64,000 nucleotides of DNA from CAZFHA01 sp964518595 (GCA_964518595.1 CAZFHA010000009.1:55350-119349); one strand, 5' to 3'; counted from the first letter of the stretch, positions 18,531-27,934 are shown. The notes: generated from the sequence alone by a model not told the origin. Translations and numbers: made by a program.

Positions 18531-18884
18531 ATGGCACGGGTAAAAAGAGGAATACGCACAAGAGCGCGTCATCGTAAGATTTTAAAGCAGGCAAAGGGCT
18601 ACTTTGGACATAAGAGTAAGCTGTTTAAGGTTGCTAACCAACAGGTTATGAAGTCTGGTGTTTATGCATACCGGGATCGTAAAGCTAAGAAGAGAGAGTT
18701 CAGAAAGCTTTGGATTCAACGTATTAATGCAGCCGCCCGCTTGAACGGTTTAAGCTATAGCCGTTTAATGAACGGACTTAAGAAAGCTGATATCTGCTTA
18801 GATCGCAAAGTGCTTTCCGATATTGCTATTACAGATCCTAAGGGATTTACCAGCCTCTGTGAACAAGCTAAGGCTGCAATGTAA
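18531..18884 (+). CDS. rplT: Large ribosomal subunit protein bL20
   Basis: Highly basic protein of 117 residues starting MARVKRGIRTRARHRKILKQ, the usual length, binding 23S rRNA early in 50S assembly. In Bacillota it can also repress its own operon by binding the leader. The ATG follows AGGAGG. It is third in the infC operon; the RNA methyltransferase gene starts 3 bases after its stop. Confidence 0.97.
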   Translation: MARVKRGIRTRARHRKILKQAKGYFGHKSKLFKVANQQVMKSGVYAYRDRKAKKREFRKLWIQRINAAARLNGLSYSRLMNGLKKADICLDRKVLSDIAITDPKGFTSLCEQAKAAM

Positions 18885-18887
18885 AGT

Positions 18888-19685
18888 ATGCTTTCCTTCG
18901 TAGACATTCGGAGTAAAGAAAATAGTAATTTTCGTCGCGCCAAAGAGCTTAAACAGCCTAAGGTAGCACGGGAAGAGGGTTTAGTCTTTTTGGAGGGTAT
19001 CCGACTATGTGCGGATGCTCTCCTTTCTCGTCTTTGCCCGCAGGAGATTTTTTTTACCAAAGATTTGGAGAGTACAATTAACCAATGGGATCAGACCTAC
19101 AACTTTCCAGATTCAGTGAAACTGTACCGCCTAAGTGATGCGCTTTTTAGCCGTCTTTGTGACACGAAAAATCCTCAGGGGGTAGCTATGCTGGTGCCGT
19201 CGCCGGTATTATCTAGTCAAATACCGCAAAAGGGAGAGGACATCTATCTTGTTTGTGAGGGTATTTCTGATCCTGGAAATTTAGGAACCATGATCCGTTT
19301 GGCGGATGCTTTTGCCTTTACTGCTGTTTTACTAGTAAGCGGCTGTGTCGACCCATTTAATAGCAAAGTGCTGCGTTCGGCTATGGGCTCTTGTTTTCAT
19401 ATACCTATTGTTCAGTTTGAATCCATTAATTCTTTATTAGAATCTCTTAAAGAAGCCAAAATTGCTTTGATTACCGCTGATTTAAAAGGAACTCCTTTGT
19501 GGGAGGCTGCTCTGACGCTACCTATAGCAATCATGATCGGCAATGAAGCTCATGGGATATCCGAGACTTCAAGAGGTGCGGCTACAGAGATCGTTACCAT
19601 TCCCATGGAGGGCCAGGCTGAATCTCTTAATGCTTCTTCCGCTGCAGCTATTTTAGCTTATGAGCTTAGACGGAGAGGAAGATAA
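18888..19685 (+). CDS. TrmH/SpoU-family RNA 2'-O-methyltransferase
   Basis: SPOUT-fold methyltransferase of 265 residues with the three family motifs: ISDPGNLGTMIRLADAF, MIGNEAHGIS and IPMEGQAESLNASSAA (knotted SAM site). An N-terminal RNA-binding domain is present. Genes just downstream of rplT in Bacillota often encode this 23S rRNA methyltransferase (YsgA/RlmB-like), but the target nucleotide is not readable here. The start is 3 bases after rplT, so it is likely co-transcribed with the ribosomal operon. Confidence 0.9.
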   Translation: MLSFVDIRSKENSNFRRAKELKQPKVAREEGLVFLEGIRLCADALLSRLCPQEIFFTKDLESTINQWDQTYNFPDSVKLYRLSDALFSRLCDTKNPQGVAMLVPSPVLSSQIPQKGEDIYLVCEGISDPGNLGTMIRLADAFAFTAVLLVSGCVDPFNSKVLRSAMGSCFHIPIVQFESINSLLESLKEAKIALITADLKGTPLWEAALTLPIAIMIGNEAHGISETSRGAATEIVTIPMEGQAESLNASSAAAILAYELRRRGR

Positions 19686-19713
19686 GTGATTTTTGGTTTT
19701 AACAGATTAGCTG

Positions 19714-19741
19714 TTGCTTTCTTTTTTCAATTAACTATAAT
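19714..19741 (+). promoter_or_regulatory. Possible promoter of the Trk potassium uptake genes
   Basis: A consensus TATAAT (19736-19741) in an AT-rich 109-base gap, with a weak TTGCTT (19714-19719) at 16 bases. The -10 is strong, the -35 poor. Confidence 0.5.
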
Positions 19742-19794
19742 AGGAAGAATAATTTAAAATTTTGACTGTTGCCGATTTAGGCAGGAGGTTTATT

Positions 19795-20415
19795 ATGCAG
19801 ATAATTGTTTTAGGTGCGACCCGAGCCGGATTGACCTTGGTAATGAGACTACTAGCTGCTGGACATGAGGTGGTTCTGGTTGACCCTAATGCCGATGCTG
19901 CGGCGGAAAGTCAAAATATTAATGTAGTCACAGTCTCAGGTGTTATCATTGACATTGATGTGTTACGGGAAGCTGGGATTGAGTCGGCAGACGCCGTTTG
20001 TGCCCTAAGTGAGAGTGAGAATCAGAATTTAATGGCTTCTCAAATAGCCAGAGAGATTTTTGATGTCAAGCAGGTAATTACCCGGATCTATGATATTCAT
20101 GGTGTTCATCTTTTTGATAAAGCCGGTTTTGTCACTATTTCTTCTCCGGAAATAACCGTTGATGCCTTTATGAGCGAGTTGGAGGATGGCAATCATGAAG
20201 CCCAGATTGACCACCGGATACATCACATCATGGGGCAAGCTGTTGAGTTTACTCTCATCAATGTAGATGAAGAAATTGTTGGGTGTAAGATAAAAGAGAT
20301 TGAAGATACAGATAAGAGACATGTATTTGCCCTGTGGCGCAATTCAAAGCTGTTATTATCCTTACCAAATTTGAAAATTGAAAAAGGAGATAAGCTGGTT
20401 TTGGCTTCTTTATAA
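19795..20415 (+). CDS. trkA: TrkA-family potassium uptake regulatory protein (first copy)
   Basis: Cytoplasmic nucleotide-binding gating subunit for the TrkH channel. It has one RCK unit: a Rossmann TrkA-N domain (about 1-120) with an acidic residue ending strand 2 (VVLVDPN), then a TrkA-C domain. The glycine motif is GATRAG rather than the usual GxGxxG, so nucleotide affinity may be altered. The ATG at 19795 follows GGAGG; length 206. E. coli TrkA carries two such units in one chain; here they are two genes, this and the next. Confidence 0.88.
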   Translation: MQIIVLGATRAGLTLVMRLLAAGHEVVLVDPNADAAAESQNINVVTVSGVIIDIDVLREAGIESADAVCALSESENQNLMASQIAREIFDVKQVITRIYDIHGVHLFDKAGFVTISSPEITVDAFMSELEDGNHEAQIDHRIHHIMGQAVEFTLINVDEEIVGCKIKEIEDTDKRHVFALWRNSKLLLSLPNLKIEKGDKLVLASL

Positions 20416-20439
20416 GTCATACCTGTCCGGTATTATAAG

Positions 20440-21096
20440 ATGAAACTAATAATTATAGGTGGCGGGAAGGTTGCTTACTACCTGATTCGAGAATTAGAAC
20501 GTGAGCATGAGATCGTTATTATCGAACAAAGTGAAGCGGCCGCAACTCGAATCGCCAATCAGCTGTCTGTTGTGGTAGTTCATGGTGATGGTACCAGTGC
20601 TGCTATTTTGGAATCGGTTTGTTCCGGAGCTGATATGCTAATTGCTCTTACCGGTAAGGACGAGAATAACTTAATTGCCTGCCAAATGGCTAAGCGACAT
20701 TTTGGTGTACCCATGACTTTGGCAAGAGTTAATAACCCCAAGAATTTGGAAGTGATGAAAAAGTTTGGCGTCGACAAATCCTTTTCAGGGACACAGATTT
20801 TGGCGGAGATGATCGAGCAAGAGATTGATTATGTTGGTCTTCGCATTGTGCAGACTATTAAGAATTCTGATCGAGTTTTGGTTGAATTTCATTTATCACC
20901 TCATTCCAGAGCCGTGGGAAAGAATCTTATCAGTTATGATTTTGTGGCCGATACAAGAGTTGTTATTATTACTACCAAAGAGGGAGAAGTAATTACTCCC
21001 ATTGGTAGTACTGTAATGCATGCGGATGATTTAATGATGATGGTATGTTCAAGAGATGACCTTGAAGCCATTTGGGAAACGATGGTAAGACGATAA
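20440..21096 (+). CDS. trkA: TrkA-family potassium uptake regulatory protein (second copy)
   Basis: Second RCK-type gating subunit, 218 residues, with a standard Rossmann start IIIGGGKVAYYLIREL, an acidic strand-2 end (VIIEQ), HGDGTSAAIL and LTGKDENNLIAC, followed by a TrkA-C domain. It differs clearly from the first copy, suggesting hetero-oligomeric rings or division of labour. Its TAA stop overlaps the ATG of trkH by one base. Confidence 0.9.
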   Translation: MKLIIIGGGKVAYYLIRELEREHEIVIIEQSEAAATRIANQLSVVVVHGDGTSAAILESVCSGADMLIALTGKDENNLIACQMAKRHFGVPMTLARVNNPKNLEVMKKFGVDKSFSGTQILAEMIEQEIDYVGLRIVQTIKNSDRVLVEFHLSPHSRAVGKNLISYDFVADTRVVIITTKEGEVITPIGSTVMHADDLMMMVCSRDDLEAIWETMVRR

Positions 21097-22502
21097 TGTT
21101 AGTTAAGAAGAGTAAATATCAAAGTTTTTGGCGCTGGTTTTTTGCCAGACCGGCTCGGGCTATATTAATCAGTTTCTTGTTTGTAGATATCATTGGAACC
21201 TTTTTACTTAGTCTGCCCTTTGCTTCCCAAGATGGTCAAAGCATGGGCGTACTGAACGCCTTATTTACCACTATTTCGGCTACTTGCGTGACTGGACTGG
21301 TAGTGGTGGATACGGCTACTCATTTTACTTGGTTCGGTAAAATTGTCATTATCTGCCTTATTCAGATTGGCGGACTGGGGCTGGTTACAATATCCACCTT
21401 TGTCATCCATTTGCTGAGGCGGAAGGTAGGTTTACAGGCCAAAGTTTTGGTGCAAGAGGCATCGGGAAGTTTTTCTTTTCTAGAGCTTAGAAGTTTGGTT
21501 AAGTCCGTTATCTTTTTTACCTTAGGCTTTGAGTTTACCGGTTTTGTGCTTCTCTCTACCCAGTATGTGCCTCTTTTTGGTTGGGCTGGGGGGCTTAGCC
21601 GGGCGGGATTTCAGGCTGTGTCGGCCTTTTGTAATGCTGGTTTTGACTTAATGGGGGACACGGCTTCCGGTCCTTTCTCAAGTTTAGTTGCTTTTAGTGA
21701 CAATCCGGTAGTCTTATTAACCACAGCCGGTCTGATTATTTGCGGTGGACTGGGCTTTGTTGTCTGGCAAGATTTACTGCACTTCCCCAAGACAAGAACC
21801 TTAAGATTACATAGTAAGCTTGTCATCACTATTACAGCTATTTTACTAGTTGTTGGTACAGTTTTCTTTCTGGTAACAGAGTGGAATAATACCCGTGAGC
21901 TTTCCATGGGAACTCTTCCGGTCTGGCAACGCCCCTTAGCGGCATTCTTTCAGTCAGTTACTACCAGAACTGCAGGCTTCAATTCCATATCTATGTCAGG
22001 TATGTTAGAACCTTCTAAAATGTTTTCTGTTATTCTTATGTATATAGGTGCTGCCCCCGGCTCTACCGGTGGTGGTATTAAAGTAACTACCTTTGCAATT
22101 TTGCTTTATTCTGTATACTCCGATATTAGAAGCCGTGAACAGATTGTTATTCGGAAGCATGTTTTGCCTAAGTCAGCGGTAAGAAGAGCGGTTGCTGTGT
22201 CTTTTCTTGGGCTAGGTGTGGTGTTGCTGCTGGCTTTTGCTTTAAGTTATTCGGAAGCTCAGGCCTTACTGGCTGGGCGGTTTGAATTTTTAGATTTGCT
22301 TTTCGAGGCCGCCTCGGCTTTTGGTACGGTGGGACTTTCTTCAGCGGGTACGCCGGATATGACAACCCTAAGTCACATTTTCATTATTCCAGCGATGTTT
22401 ATTGGTCGGGTGGGACCGGTTACCTTTGCTATGAGCTTAGCCTTGCGAGAGCAGAAAAAATTTGCCAATATCTACCCTGAAGGTAGGATTCAGATTGGTT
22501 AA
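21096..22502 (+). CDS. trkH: TrkH/KtrB-type potassium transporter
   Basis: Membrane K+ translocating subunit, 468 residues, many hydrophobic helices. The four pore loops of the superfamily are visible in order: SATCVTGLVVVDT, SAFCNAGFDLMGD, TTRTAGFNSI and ASAFGTVGLSS, each with the central filter glycine. The intramembrane gate loop APGSTGGGIK is also present. The start at 21096 overlaps the stop of the second trkA; the upstream ATG at 21072 is within that gene. It works with the two RCK proteins just upstream. Confidence 0.93.
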   Translation: MLVKKSKYQSFWRWFFARPARAILISFLFVDIIGTFLLSLPFASQDGQSMGVLNALFTTISATCVTGLVVVDTATHFTWFGKIVIICLIQIGGLGLVTISTFVIHLLRRKVGLQAKVLVQEASGSFSFLELRSLVKSVIFFTLGFEFTGFVLLSTQYVPLFGWAGGLSRAGFQAVSAFCNAGFDLMGDTASGPFSSLVAFSDNPVVLLTTAGLIICGGLGFVVWQDLLHFPKTRTLRLHSKLVITITAILLVVGTVFFLVTEWNNTRELSMGTLPVWQRPLAAFFQSVTTRTAGFNSISMSGMLEPSKMFSVILMYIGAAPGSTGGGIKVTTFAILLYSVYSDIRSREQIVIRKHVLPKSAVRRAVAVSFLGLGVVLLLAFALSYSEAQALLAGRFEFLDLLFEAASAFGTVGLSSAGTPDMTTLSHIFIIPAMFIGRVGPVTFAMSLALREQKKFANIYPEGRIQIG

Positions 22503-22568
22503 TTTTCTGAATTTTGCAAGGAACTGATTTTTAACTTGCAAAGATCGCAAAAACTCTCCCTTCAATCC

Positions 22569-22598
22569 TTGACAAATGCACTGGCTGTGAATCATAAT
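22569..22598 (+). promoter_or_regulatory. Promoter of the aconitase-citrate synthase operon
   Basis: TTGACA (22569-22574), 18 bases, CATAAT (22593-22598). The aconitase ATG lies 46 bases downstream with an AAGGAGG site. Confidence 0.75.
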
Positions 22599-22644
22599 AT
22601 GGGTTCAAGTAGCGTGTTTTTTGTTTATCAAGGAGGATCGTATT

Positions 22645-24579
22645 ATGGGACTTACTATTTCGCAAAAGATTATTCGTGATCACCTTCTTTCTGGGGAGAT
22701 TAAGCCGGGAGCGGAGATTTCGATTCGAATTGACCAAACTTTAACACAAGATTCAACCGGAACTATGGCTTATTTGCAATTTGAAGCCATTGGGGTTCCT
22801 CAAGTGAAGACAAAATTGTCTGTAGCTTACATTGATCATAATACGATGCAGTCTGGTTTTGAAAATGCGGATGATCACAAATATATACAGACCGTAGCGG
22901 ACAAATATGGTATAAGATTTTCTCGCCCCGGTAACGGTGTCTGTCATCAGGTTCATATTGAACGATTTGGAATACCAGGACAGACTCTACTTGGTTCCGA
23001 TAGTCACACTCCAACCTGTGGTGGGATTGGCATGCTGGCTATTGGCGCTGGAGGGTTAGATGTAGCTGTAGCTATGGGTGGTGGTCCATACTACCTTAGC
23101 AATCCTAAAATATGCAAGATTGAATTGATTGGCCGTTTAAAGCCTTGGGTAAGTGCTAAAGATATTATTTTAGAAGTACTGCGTCAGCTTTCCGTGAAGG
23201 GGGGCGTTGGTAAGATCATTGAGTATTCTGGAGAGGGGATTGCTTCTCTTTCCGTGCCGGAGCGGGCTACCATTACCAATATGGGAGCCGAGCTTGGGGC
23301 TACTACCTCAATTTTCCCTTCTGATGAAGTTACACGTGACTTTTTGCGAGCGCAGGGTAGAGAAGGTGATTGGATTCCTTTAAGCGCTGATAAAGATGCT
23401 CTTTACGATGAAGAGATAACCATTGATTTAGGGCAACTCTCTCCTTTAGTGGCCAAACCACATATGCCGGATAATGTTGTTCCGGTCACGGAAGTAGCTG
23501 GACTCAAAGTCGATCAGGTTTGTATTGGCTCATGTACAAATTCTTCTCTACTAGATATGCTAAAGGTAGCAACAATCCTAAAAGGAAAAACGGTTCATCC
23601 TGATGTATCTCTGGTAATTGCCCCCGGTTCAAAGCAGGTTTTTAATATGCTGGCGACTTCGGGAGCTTTAGCAGATATGATAGCGGCAGGGGCAAGAATT
23701 CTTGAATGTGCTTGCGGGCCTTGTATTGGCATGGGACAGTCTCCACGGACAGATGCAGTTTCACTAAGAACCAATAACCGTAATTTTTATGCTCGGTCTG
23801 GAACAGCTTCGGCCAGTGTATATTTAGTTAGTCCCGAAGTGGCAGCTATTGCGGCTATTACCGGTGAAGTAACGGATCCGATCAGCTACGGGGAGGCTCC
23901 GGTAGTTTCTTTACCAGATACTTTTCTTGTAAATGATAATTTGGTGGTTATGCCCAGTCAAAATGGAGAGAGGGTAGAGGTTGTTCGAGGTCCTAATATT
24001 AAGCCTTTCCCTATTAATCAGCCCTTACCTCAAAGCCTTTCCGGCAAGAGTTTAGTTAAGCTGGGGGATAATATTACCACGGATCATATCATGCCTTCTA
24101 ACTCTAAACTATTGCCATACCGCTCTAATGTTCCTTATCTGGCGGATTTTTGTCTGACTCCTTCTGACCCGGATTTCCCGGCCAGAGCCAAGGAGCATCA
24201 AGGGGGATTCATCATTGGTGGGGCAAATTATGGCCAAGGGTCAAGTCGGGAACATGCAGCATTGGCACCTTTGCAACTTGGTATCAAAGGGGTAATCGCT
24301 ATATCTTTTGCCCGTATTCATATGGCTAACTTGATTAATAATGGAATTTTGCCCTTAACTTTCAAGCAGGCGGATGACTATGAGAAGATTGATTTACTGG
24401 ATGATTTGGCGATAGAGAATATTCAAGAACAGATTCTTAGTGCCACTGAGGGCAAGGATATTATTGTTAAGAACTTGACTAAGAACACTTCCTTCCCTGT
24501 AATTTGCAGCATATCACCACGCCAGGGGCAGATACTACTGGCAGGAGGGCTACTAAACTATACTCGGCAAGAAGCATAA
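22645..24579 (+). CDS. acn: Aconitate hydratase
   Basis: Iron-sulfur enzyme isomerising citrate to isocitrate, 644 residues. Cluster cysteines appear in SHTPTCGGIG, CIGSCTNSS and CACGPCIGMG; the swivel domain has LGDNITTDHIMPSN and GANYGQGSSREHAALAP. This single-chain form of about 640 residues is common in anaerobes and is shorter than AcnA of about 890. The ATG at 22645 follows AAGGAGG; the ATG at 22621 does not. Citrate synthase follows 34 bases later in the same operon; no isocitrate dehydrogenase is in the window. Confidence 0.94.
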   Translation: MGLTISQKIIRDHLLSGEIKPGAEISIRIDQTLTQDSTGTMAYLQFEAIGVPQVKTKLSVAYIDHNTMQSGFENADDHKYIQTVADKYGIRFSRPGNGVCHQVHIERFGIPGQTLLGSDSHTPTCGGIGMLAIGAGGLDVAVAMGGGPYYLSNPKICKIELIGRLKPWVSAKDIILEVLRQLSVKGGVGKIIEYSGEGIASLSVPERATITNMGAELGATTSIFPSDEVTRDFLRAQGREGDWIPLSADKDALYDEEITIDLGQLSPLVAKPHMPDNVVPVTEVAGLKVDQVCIGSCTNSSLLDMLKVATILKGKTVHPDVSLVIAPGSKQVFNMLATSGALADMIAAGARILECACGPCIGMGQSPRTDAVSLRTNNRNFYARSGTASASVYLVSPEVAAIAAITGEVTDPISYGEAPVVSLPDTFLVNDNLVVMPSQNGERVEVVRGPNIKPFPINQPLPQSLSGKSLVKLGDNITTDHIMPSNSKLLPYRSNVPYLADFCLTPSDPDFPARAKEHQGGFIIGGANYGQGSSREHAALAPLQLGIKGVIAISFARIHMANLINNGILPLTFKQADDYEKIDLLDDLAIENIQEQILSATEGKDIIVKNLTKNTSFPVICSISPRQGQILLAGGLLNYTRQEA

Positions 24580-24613
24580 GATTATGAAGATAAGTTCTGA
24601 AGGAGGAACAGCT

Positions 24614-25978
24614 ATGTATACGATCCCGGAAGAGAAGAAAATAGTTATTGATACTTTGGCAGATAAGGCCGCCGCAAGCGCTAAGATTGATCCAGTATTA
24701 TATGATAAATATAACGTTAAGCGTGGACTACGTAACAATGATGGTACGGGAGTTCTAGTCGGACTAACAGAAGTGGGCGAAGTTATGTCCTACATTATGG
24801 ATGATGGCGACAGAGTTCCGGTTGAAGGCCGGTTGTTTTACCAAGGCATTGAGATATCTGATATTGTAAGCGGCTTTTATCCGGCTAAGCGCTTTGGATT
24901 TGAAGAAACAGCTTATCTATTGTTATTTGGTGAATTACCTACAGAAGCTGAATTGGCTCAATTCGATAGCTTACTGAAAGAGTGCCGAAACTTACCTGCG
25001 AATTTCACCGAGGATATGATTTTAAAGGCACCCAGCCCAGATATTATGAATAAATTAGCCAGAACTGTCTTGGCACTCTACTCTTACGATCACGAGCCGG
25101 ACTCTTTGAAAATTACCAATGTGCTAAGACAGTGCATTGAGTTAATCGCTCGCTTTCCCGTATTGATTTCTCATGCACTGATGGCTAAGAAACACTATGT
25201 GGATAAGGAGAGTCTTTTCTTGCACTCACCTTTGCCAGAGTACAATACTGCGGAGAATATTCTGCATATGATTAGACCGGACGGACAGTTCACCGAGCTG
25301 GAAGCAAGAGTTTTGGATCTTGCTTTGGTTTTACATGCAGAGCACGGTGGTGGAAACAACTCGTCCTTCGTTACCCATGCCGTGTCTTCTTCCGGATCGG
25401 ATACCTACTCTGTTATTGCTGCCGCCATTGGCTCCTTAAAAGGGCCACAGCATGGTGGTGCAAGTAATAAGGCTTTTGCAATGATGCAAGACTTGAAAGC
25501 TAATGTTAAGAACTGGCGCAATGAGATGGAGATCTGTGACTACTTGACTCGGATTTTACGTAAGGATGCTTATGATAGGTCAGGGCTTATTTACGGTGTT
25601 GGTCATGCAGTTTACACTGTATCTGATCCCCGTACAAAATTATTACGTGACTATGCCAGAGGATTGGCCTACGAAGCCGGTTTAGAGGAAGAGTATGACT
25701 TATTTACCTTGACAGAGCGTTTAGCCCCCGAGGTTTTCCGTAAAATCAAGCAAAACGATAAGATTGTCTGTGCCAATGTGGACTTCTATTCTGGGTTTAT
25801 TTACAGCATGTTGGGCATTCCACCGGAGTTATTTACGCCTATTTTTGCTGCTGCCAGAATTGCCGGTTGGAGTGCTCACCGGATTGAAGAACTTGTTTCC
25901 GGTGGTAGAATTTTGCGTCCGGCTTATAAGAGTGTCCATCCAAGACGGAGATACACACCACTAGATGAACGTAAATAG
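24614..25978 (+). CDS. gltA: Citrate synthase
   Basis: Condenses oxaloacetate and acetyl-CoA to citrate, 454 residues. Catalytic segments: LHAEHGGGNNSSFVTH, GPQHGGASNKA (His) and YGVGHAVYTVSDPR (His and substrate binding), with the late aspartate region VDFYSGFIYSMLG. The ATG at 24614 follows AAGGAGG (24600-24606); an ATG at 24584 would put this site inside the gene and is less likely. It pairs with aconitase, and with gdhA elsewhere in the window suggests 2-oxoglutarate and glutamate synthesis. Not all bases for substrate stereospecificity can be judged. Confidence 0.94.
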   Translation: MYTIPEEKKIVIDTLADKAAASAKIDPVLYDKYNVKRGLRNNDGTGVLVGLTEVGEVMSYIMDDGDRVPVEGRLFYQGIEISDIVSGFYPAKRFGFEETAYLLLFGELPTEAELAQFDSLLKECRNLPANFTEDMILKAPSPDIMNKLARTVLALYSYDHEPDSLKITNVLRQCIELIARFPVLISHALMAKKHYVDKESLFLHSPLPEYNTAENILHMIRPDGQFTELEARVLDLALVLHAEHGGGNNSSFVTHAVSSSGSDTYSVIAAAIGSLKGPQHGGASNKAFAMMQDLKANVKNWRNEMEICDYLTRILRKDAYDRSGLIYGVGHAVYTVSDPRTKLLRDYARGLAYEAGLEEEYDLFTLTERLAPEVFRKIKQNDKIVCANVDFYSGFIYSMLGIPPELFTPIFAAARIAGWSAHRIEELVSGGRILRPAYKSVHPRRRYTPLDERK

Positions 25979-26058
25979 TTGAAGATGCTTTCAGATACAG
26001 AGCTTTTGAGGGAATAGACCGAACCTGAAATCCACAACCGTTGATTGGAGGCAGAGGT

Positions 26059-27597
26059 ATGAGACGTCTTAAGAATATCTTGTTTCATCGTGCGACACTA
26101 TTATTGGTAGCACTATTACTTCAGGCTTTGTTTCTGTTTGCCTTTATTTCTATATTTCAGAACTACTGGAATTATTTTTATACCCTTAGTGTACTACTTA
26201 GTTTAGCTGTATTAATCTGGATTCTTAATGATCAGAGTAATCCGGCCTACAAGATAGCTTGGATTGTTCCTATACTGCTATTTCCGGTATTTGGTGGCGT
26301 ATTTTACCTGGTATTTGGCCGCTCTACCTTGGACCGTAAAACAAGAAAAGAACTGACCCGGGTTCACCAGCGCCTGATTGACGAAGCCAGTTTTAATGGT
26401 GATATTTTGGCGGAATTAAATAATTACGATCAGGAGGCCGGAAAGCAAGCCCATTACCTTTTTCACTGGGATCAGAGTCCTATTTTCAAAAATACCCAAA
26501 CTACTTATTTTCCTCTGGGGGAAGACATGTTTGCGGCGATGAAAACTCAGTTGGAAAAGGCAGAAAAGTATATTTTTTTACAGTACTTTATTATCCAGCC
26601 AGGGATTTTTTGGGACGGTTTATTAGAGATTCTTACCCGTAAGGCGGCGATTGGTGTTGATGTACGTGTTATCTATGATGATGTAGGTTGCCTCATGACT
26701 ATGCCTAGCGGTTATCCTAAAAAACTAGAAAAGCTGGGTATAAAGTGCTGTATTTTTAATCCGGTTCGTTTTATGTTTTCGCCTAAACCGCATCACCGGG
26801 ATCATCGTAAGATTCTGGTAATAGATGGCAAGGTTGCATTTACCGGCGGCATTAATTTAGCGGATGAGTATATAAATGCTTTTGAAAAGCACGGGCATTG
26901 GAAAGATACGGCAGTTATGATGGAAGGTGAAGCCGCTTGGGGCTTTACTTTAATATTCTTGTCTATCTGGGACTATATTAAGGGCACTGAAAAGAGTTAT
27001 CGTTTATATGAGCCTGAAAGTTTTCCGCCCACTCCTAAAGCCGGAGCAAAGGACTTTGTCCAGCCTTTTGCTTATGATCCTGTAATTGAAGAACCTATTG
27101 GACAGAATGTCTATCTTAATTTGATTAATTCTGCTAAAGAAACTCTATATATCATGACACCATACCTTATTCTTGATAATGAAATGACCACTGCATTAGC
27201 CTTAGCTGCCAAAAGTGGGGTAGATGTAAGGATTCTTACACCTCACGTCCCAGATAAGTGGCTGGTTCATGCCATTACCCGTTCTTATTACCCATCACTC
27301 CTAAAAAGCGGGGTGCGTATTTTTGAATACACACCTGGTTTTATTCATGCCAAATCTGTAGTGGTTGATAATAAGTGCGGAGTTATTGGTACAATTAACT
27401 TTGATTACCGCAGTTTGTTTTTGCACTTTGAGTGTGCGGTGTGGCTTTATGGAACCGCAGCAGTGCAAGCGATGCATGCCGATTTTCTAACCACCGAAGC
27501 TATGTGTGAAGAGATTACTTTAGAAATTGCTCAGAAGTGGCCGAAAACCCAGAAAGCTGCATCTGTAGCTCTACGTTTGTTTGCTCCTTTGTTTTAG
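26059..27597 (+). CDS. cls: Cardiolipin synthase (phospholipase D family)
   Basis: Membrane enzyme joining two phosphatidylglycerols into cardiolipin. Two or three N-terminal hydrophobic helices (about 8-90, a PLDc_N-type region with LLFPVFGGVFYLVFG) are followed by two HKD catalytic motifs: HRDHRKILVIDG with GGINLADEY, and FIHAKSVVVDN with GTINFDYRS. Length 512 fits. The ATG at 26059 follows GGAGG; a TTG at 26041 in frame is unlikely. It sits 80 bases after citrate synthase, with no clear terminator between. Confidence 0.94.
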   Translation: MRRLKNILFHRATLLLVALLLQALFLFAFISIFQNYWNYFYTLSVLLSLAVLIWILNDQSNPAYKIAWIVPILLFPVFGGVFYLVFGRSTLDRKTRKELTRVHQRLIDEASFNGDILAELNNYDQEAGKQAHYLFHWDQSPIFKNTQTTYFPLGEDMFAAMKTQLEKAEKYIFLQYFIIQPGIFWDGLLEILTRKAAIGVDVRVIYDDVGCLMTMPSGYPKKLEKLGIKCCIFNPVRFMFSPKPHHRDHRKILVIDGKVAFTGGINLADEYINAFEKHGHWKDTAVMMEGEAAWGFTLIFLSIWDYIKGTEKSYRLYEPESFPPTPKAGAKDFVQPFAYDPVIEEPIGQNVYLNLINSAKETLYIMTPYLILDNEMTTALALAAKSGVDVRILTPHVPDKWLVHAITRSYYPSLLKSGVRIFEYTPGFIHAKSVVVDNKCGVIGTINFDYRSLFLHFECAVWLYGTAAVQAMHADFLTTEAMCEEITLEIAQKWPKTQKAASVALRLFAPLF

Positions 27598-27643
27598 TCT
27601 GGCTTCTTTATCTTTACCTGCGAAAAATCCCCTGACTAATTTA

Positions 27644-27682
27644 GGAAAAAGAAAAAGCCGATCTCACTATGAGATCGGCTTT
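27644..27682 (-). terminator. Intrinsic terminator of tRNA-Glu
   Basis: Perfect 11-bp stem (27656-27666 with 27670-27680, 3-base loop). Read on the minus strand it follows the tRNA CCA end immediately and runs into a T-rich tract (TTTTTCTTTTTCC). The cls gene ends about 50 bases away on the other strand. Confidence 0.85.
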
Positions 27683-27756
27683 GGTGACCCTAAGGAGAAT
27701 TGAACTCCTGATTCCGCCTTGAGAGGGCAGCGTCTTAACCTCTTGACCATAGGGCC
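27682..27756 (-). tRNA. tRNA-Glu (anticodon CTC)
   Basis: 75 bases on the minus strand with full cloverleaf: acceptor GGCCCTA pairing TAGGGTC, a seven-base anticodon loop CTCTCAA on a 5-bp stem, T-arm with GTTCAATTC, and encoded CCA. The anticodon CTC is at 27721-27723. It has its own promoter and terminator. Confidence 0.95.
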
Positions 27757-27776
27757 ATGTAACAGGAACAGAAGAA

Positions 27777-27805
27777 ATAATAACACAGCTTGAGCGACCC
27801 TGCAA
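27777..27805 (-). promoter_or_regulatory. Promoter of tRNA-Glu
   Basis: Minus strand TTGCAG (27800-27805), 17 bases, TATTAT (27777-27782), about 20 bases before the mature 5' end. Confidence 0.7.
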
Positions 27806-27894
27806 GCCCCAAAAAGAACAAACTGTTAACTTTTAGCTAAAATCCTACGATAGCAGCACGAAAGTCTTAAGAATGTGATAGACTAAAATTCCTG

Positions 27895-27906
27895 TCACAA
27901 TTGTGA
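27895..27906. promoter_or_regulatory. Perfect 12-bp palindrome upstream of uvrA
   Basis: TCACAATTGTGA, a perfect palindrome, lies 29 bases before the uvrA ATG and just downstream of a possible -10 (TAAAAT, 27884-27889). It has the look of a dimeric repressor site but does not match the Gram-positive LexA box. Confidence 0.4.
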
Positions 27907-27934
27907 TAAGTAACCTGTTGAGGTGTATTTTTTC

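Noticed and set aside
22513..22542. TTTGCAAG/CTTGCAAA inverted repeat after trkH as a terminator
   Set aside because: The 8-bp stem has a 14-base loop and no following T run on either strand, so it was not called.
27816..27830. LexA (SOS) box upstream of uvrA
   Set aside because: GAACAAACTGTT resembles but does not match the spacing of the Gram-positive GAAC-N4-GTTC box.
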